Below are positions 62,129-63,982 of a DNA stretch of 63,982 bases, piece after piece. Every line of letters starts with the position of its first letter. Positions within the stretch are counted from its first letter, which is position 1. A program made the position numbers and the translations under genes. The notes beneath the pieces are model-generated. The model was not told the origin of the DNA, did no database searches, and saw only the letters and a list, made by a program, of their open reading frames with translations. Source of the stretch: Desulfobacteraceae bacterium (lineage in GTDB: Bacteria > Desulfobacterota > DSM-4660 > Desulfatiglandales > Desulfatiglandaceae); contig JADHXI010000002.1 in NCBI GenBank assembly GCA_016783065.1, forward strand, positions 1-63,982. Reading direction: 5' to 3'.

Positions 62129-63790
62129 TCAGAGTTCCCAAACCGCTCCCTTGTCGGCCTGGCCGACGCGCTCGGCGTACCGGCGCAAAAAACCAGCCGA
62201 CAGGTCGCGTTGAAGCGGGGTGAATGTGTTGAGCCGTGCCTCGATTTCGGATACCTCAAGATGCAGGGTGAGTTTGCGCGATTCCAGGTCAAGCTCGATG
62301 ACATCGTCATCCCGAACCGCCGCTATCGGGCCCTTAACCGCCGCTTCAGGCGAAATGTGGCCAATGGCGGCCCCCCTGGAAGCGCCCGAAAACCGACCAT
62401 CGGTGATAAGCATCACCTTCTCACTCAAACCCATGCCCGCCAGCGCGGAGGTCAGAACAAGCATCTCCCGCATGCCGGGGCCACCCTTAGGGCCTTCGTT
62501 TCGAACAACAATGACCTGGCCTTCACCCACCTTGCCGGCAAAAACGAAGTCGGTGGCGGCCTCCTCGGTCTCAAAGACCCTGGCCTGCCCCTTGTGACCT
62601 TTCCAGCCCGGGGACAGAGCCGAGGTCTTGATGACCGCCCCGTTCGGAGCCAGATTGCCAAAAAGGATTCTTAGCCCTCCTTCAGGGGCATAAGGTTTCT
62701 CAAAAGGGCGAATCACTTCGTGGTTGAGTATTGAAATGTCTCCAATGGCCTCCTTGATAGTGGTACCGGCCACGCTGATACCATCCAGATCCAAGAGCCC
62801 CTTTTGTGCCAGAAGGGCCATAACGGCTGGGATGCCCCCCGCCTCATGCAGATCGACAATGTGGTGATTACCTGAGGGGCTTATGCGGCACAGGTTGGGT
62901 GTCTCACGGCCTATGCGGTCAAAATCGTCCAGATTGACTTCCACCCGCGCTTCCTGGGCCACGGCCAGGAGATGGAGAAGCGTATTGGTTGAACCACCAA
63001 TGGCCATGTCAACGGTGATGGCATTCAAAAAGGCCTGTCTGGTCATGATCGCCGAAGGTCGAATATCCCTCTCCACCAGACCCACGATGGCCTTTCCGGC
63101 CTGGCGGGCCAGACGCCTCCTGGCGGCATAGGGGGCCGGGATAGTGCCATTAAATGGCAGGCCCATGCCCAGCGCCTCTATCATGCAGTTCATGGAGTTG
63201 GCGGTGAAAAGTCCCGCACACGATCCCACCGTGGGACTGGCCGCCATTTCCACATCCTCGGCCTCTTTTGGGGAAATTGCGCCATCGGCAAGCCGCCCCG
63301 CCGCTTCGAACGCCGTGGCAACGTCAATGCACTGCCCGCCTAATCGGCCCGGCAGCATGGCACCGCCGCTGACCACAATGGATGGCAGATCTAGCCTGGC
63401 CGCCGCCATGAGGCATGCCGGGTCAATCTTATCGCAGTTGGTGATCATGACAAGACCGTCAAAACAGTGGGCCCTGGTCATCAGTTCGATGCTATCGGCG
63501 ATGAGTTCTCGACTCGGTAGAGAATACCTCATCCCCTCGTGGCCCATGACCAATCCATCGCAAACCCCGATCATGGGAAACTCCATGGGTGTTGCGCCCG
63601 TCTGATACACCCCCGCCTTGACCTCCTGTGTCAGATCCCGAAGATGCAGGTGGCCGGGGATGATTTCATTGAAGCCATTGACGATGCCGATCAACGGTCT
63701 GCTGAGTTCCTCCCTGCTCAACCCAAGACACCGGAGCAAGGACCGGTGAGCCACACGCTGGGGCCCTTTCTTGATTTCGTCGCTTTTCAT
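62129..63790 (-). CDS. ilvD: Dihydroxy-acid dehydratase (IlvD/Edd family)
   Basis: About 553 residues. The cluster-binding cysteines are in [15 protein letters not shown] and [14 protein letters not shown]. Other blocks are [52 protein letters not shown] and [18 protein letters not shown]. IlvD removes water from 2,3-dihydroxy acids in branched-chain amino acid synthesis. The VNGF start of the first block fits the [4Fe-4S] type. Because a TRAP transporter and an acid-sugar dehydratase are nearby and no other ilv genes are, a sugar-acid dehydratase of the same family is possible. The ATG at 63790 has AGGAGG nine bases upstream; 63796 is too close. Confidence 0.87.
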   Translation of the reverse strand: MKSDEIKKGPQRVAHRSLLRCLGLSREELSRPLIGIVNGFNEIIPGHLHLRDLTQEVKAGVYQTGATPMEFPMIGVCDGLVMGHEGMRYSLPSRELIADSIELMTRAHCFDGLVMITNCDKIDPACLMAAARLDLPSIVVSGGAMLPGRLGGQCIDVATAFEAAGRLADGAISPKEAEDVEMAASPTVGSCAGLFTANSMNCMIEALGMGLPFNGTIPAPYAARRRLARQAGKAIVGLVERDIRPSAIMTRQAFLNAITVDMAIGGSTNTLLHLLAVAQEARVEVNLDDFDRIGRETPNLCRISPSGNHHIVDLHEAGGIPAVMALLAQKGLLDLDGISVAGTTIKEAIGDISILNHEVIRPFEKPYAPEGGLRILFGNLAPNGAVIKTSALSPGWKGHKGQARVFETEEAATDFVFAGKVGEGQVIVVRNEGPKGGPGMREMLVLTSALAGMGLSEKVMLITDGRFSGASRGAAIGHISPEAAVKGPIAAVRDDDVIELDLESRKLTLHLEVSEIEARLNTFTPLQRDLSAGFLRRYAERVGQADKGAVWEL

Positions 63791-63828
63791 GCTCATACTC
63801 CTCCTGAACCCTGATTTACGTTTCGGAA

Positions 63829-63930
63829 ATTCTACAACCCTTTGAAATCAAATAGTTGTTAGTCGCATTTCAATGCTATGCCATGCATATGGAATGATGG
63901 AATAGTGGAACGATGGAATAATGGTCAAGA
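63829..63930. repeat. Period-8 array at the right edge
   Basis: ATATGGAATGATGGAATAGT and the following units TGGAACGA, TGGAATAA, TGG form four degenerate TGGAATNN units (63895-63925). They are preceded by a segment (TCGGAAATTCTACAACCCTTT) also found, with changes, upstream of dxr at 26297-26320. Same family as 26364-26590. Confidence 0.6.
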
Positions 63931-63982
63931 ACGAATGGCTTCTCTAACCAAATCAGTCTAGACCTGAATCCATCAGAAATCA

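Noticed and set aside
1-63982. CRISPR array, rRNA operon or complete prophage
   Set aside because: No regularly spaced identical repeats with unique spacers, no rRNA-like segments and no phage structural genes were found. The period-8 arrays are too short and degenerate to be CRISPR.

Overview
The window reads as chromosomal DNA of a strictly anaerobic, aromatic-compound-degrading bacterium, most likely a member of Desulfobacterota (former Deltaproteobacteria). This is inferred from gene content and style, not from any marker search. The main indicators are a bam-type lower benzoyl-CoA pathway (bamR, bamA, bamQ), a split methylmalonyl-CoA mutase with a sodium-pump-type methylmalonyl-CoA decarboxylase, many acyl-CoA enzymes, TRAP and Liv-type transporters, two Tat-type radical SAM proteins and a probable selenoprotein.

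Layout. 0-4.9 kb is a mixed region: a TPR remnant, a DUF4143 ATPase, a glycosyltransferase and an XRE/ImmA pair. 4.9-7.8 kb holds an HU-like protein and two convergent radical SAM genes. 8.4-14.9 kb is the propionyl/methylmalonyl-CoA module (biotin carrier, carboxyltransferase, membrane decarboxylase subunits, mutase large and small subunits). 14.9-19.1 kb is the leftward SDR-bamQ-bamA-bamR operon, with three tandem 11-bp repeats in its promoter region. 19.4-30.4 kb is a conserved housekeeping stretch: rlpA, ihfA, coaD, rsmD, pssA, psd, tsaB, rseP, dxr, cdsA, uppS, frr, tsf, rpsB. pyrH is missing from its usual place. 30.8-32.3 kb carries a small ORF and a dGTPase-family gene. 32.4-43.8 kb is a Liv-type ABC transporter with two acyl-CoA ligases, an acyl-CoA dehydrogenase and an iron-sulfur flavoprotein. 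43.8-48.2 kb has a cyclophilin, an unusual bacterial PFK-2/FBPase-2 homologue, a FetB-like permease and a ketopantoate-reductase-like gene.

48.4-63.9 kb is an accessory, repeat-rich region. Single catabolic genes (a 4-hydroxybutyryl-CoA dehydratase homologue, a class III CoA-transferase, an alpha/beta hydrolase, a C_GCAxxG_C_C redox protein, EutA) are separated by long structured repeats. A TRAP transporter, an enolase-superfamily dehydratase and an IlvD/Edd-family dehydratase follow.

The strongest novel observations are these. (1) The C_GCAxxG_C_C gene at 54111-54629 has an in-frame TGA exactly where its first redox cysteine should be, followed by a hairpin placed like a bacterial SECIS, so it is probably a selenoprotein that a standard ORF caller truncates. 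(2) Several families of palindromic, MITE-like elements are present. One has three copies with compensatory stem changes, and two have empty-site versus filled-site evidence of mobility. (3) Composite repeat modules start at or just after the stop codons of separate catabolic genes, giving the 48-62 kb region a cassette-like look.

All function calls come from reading motifs by eye. No database search was run.
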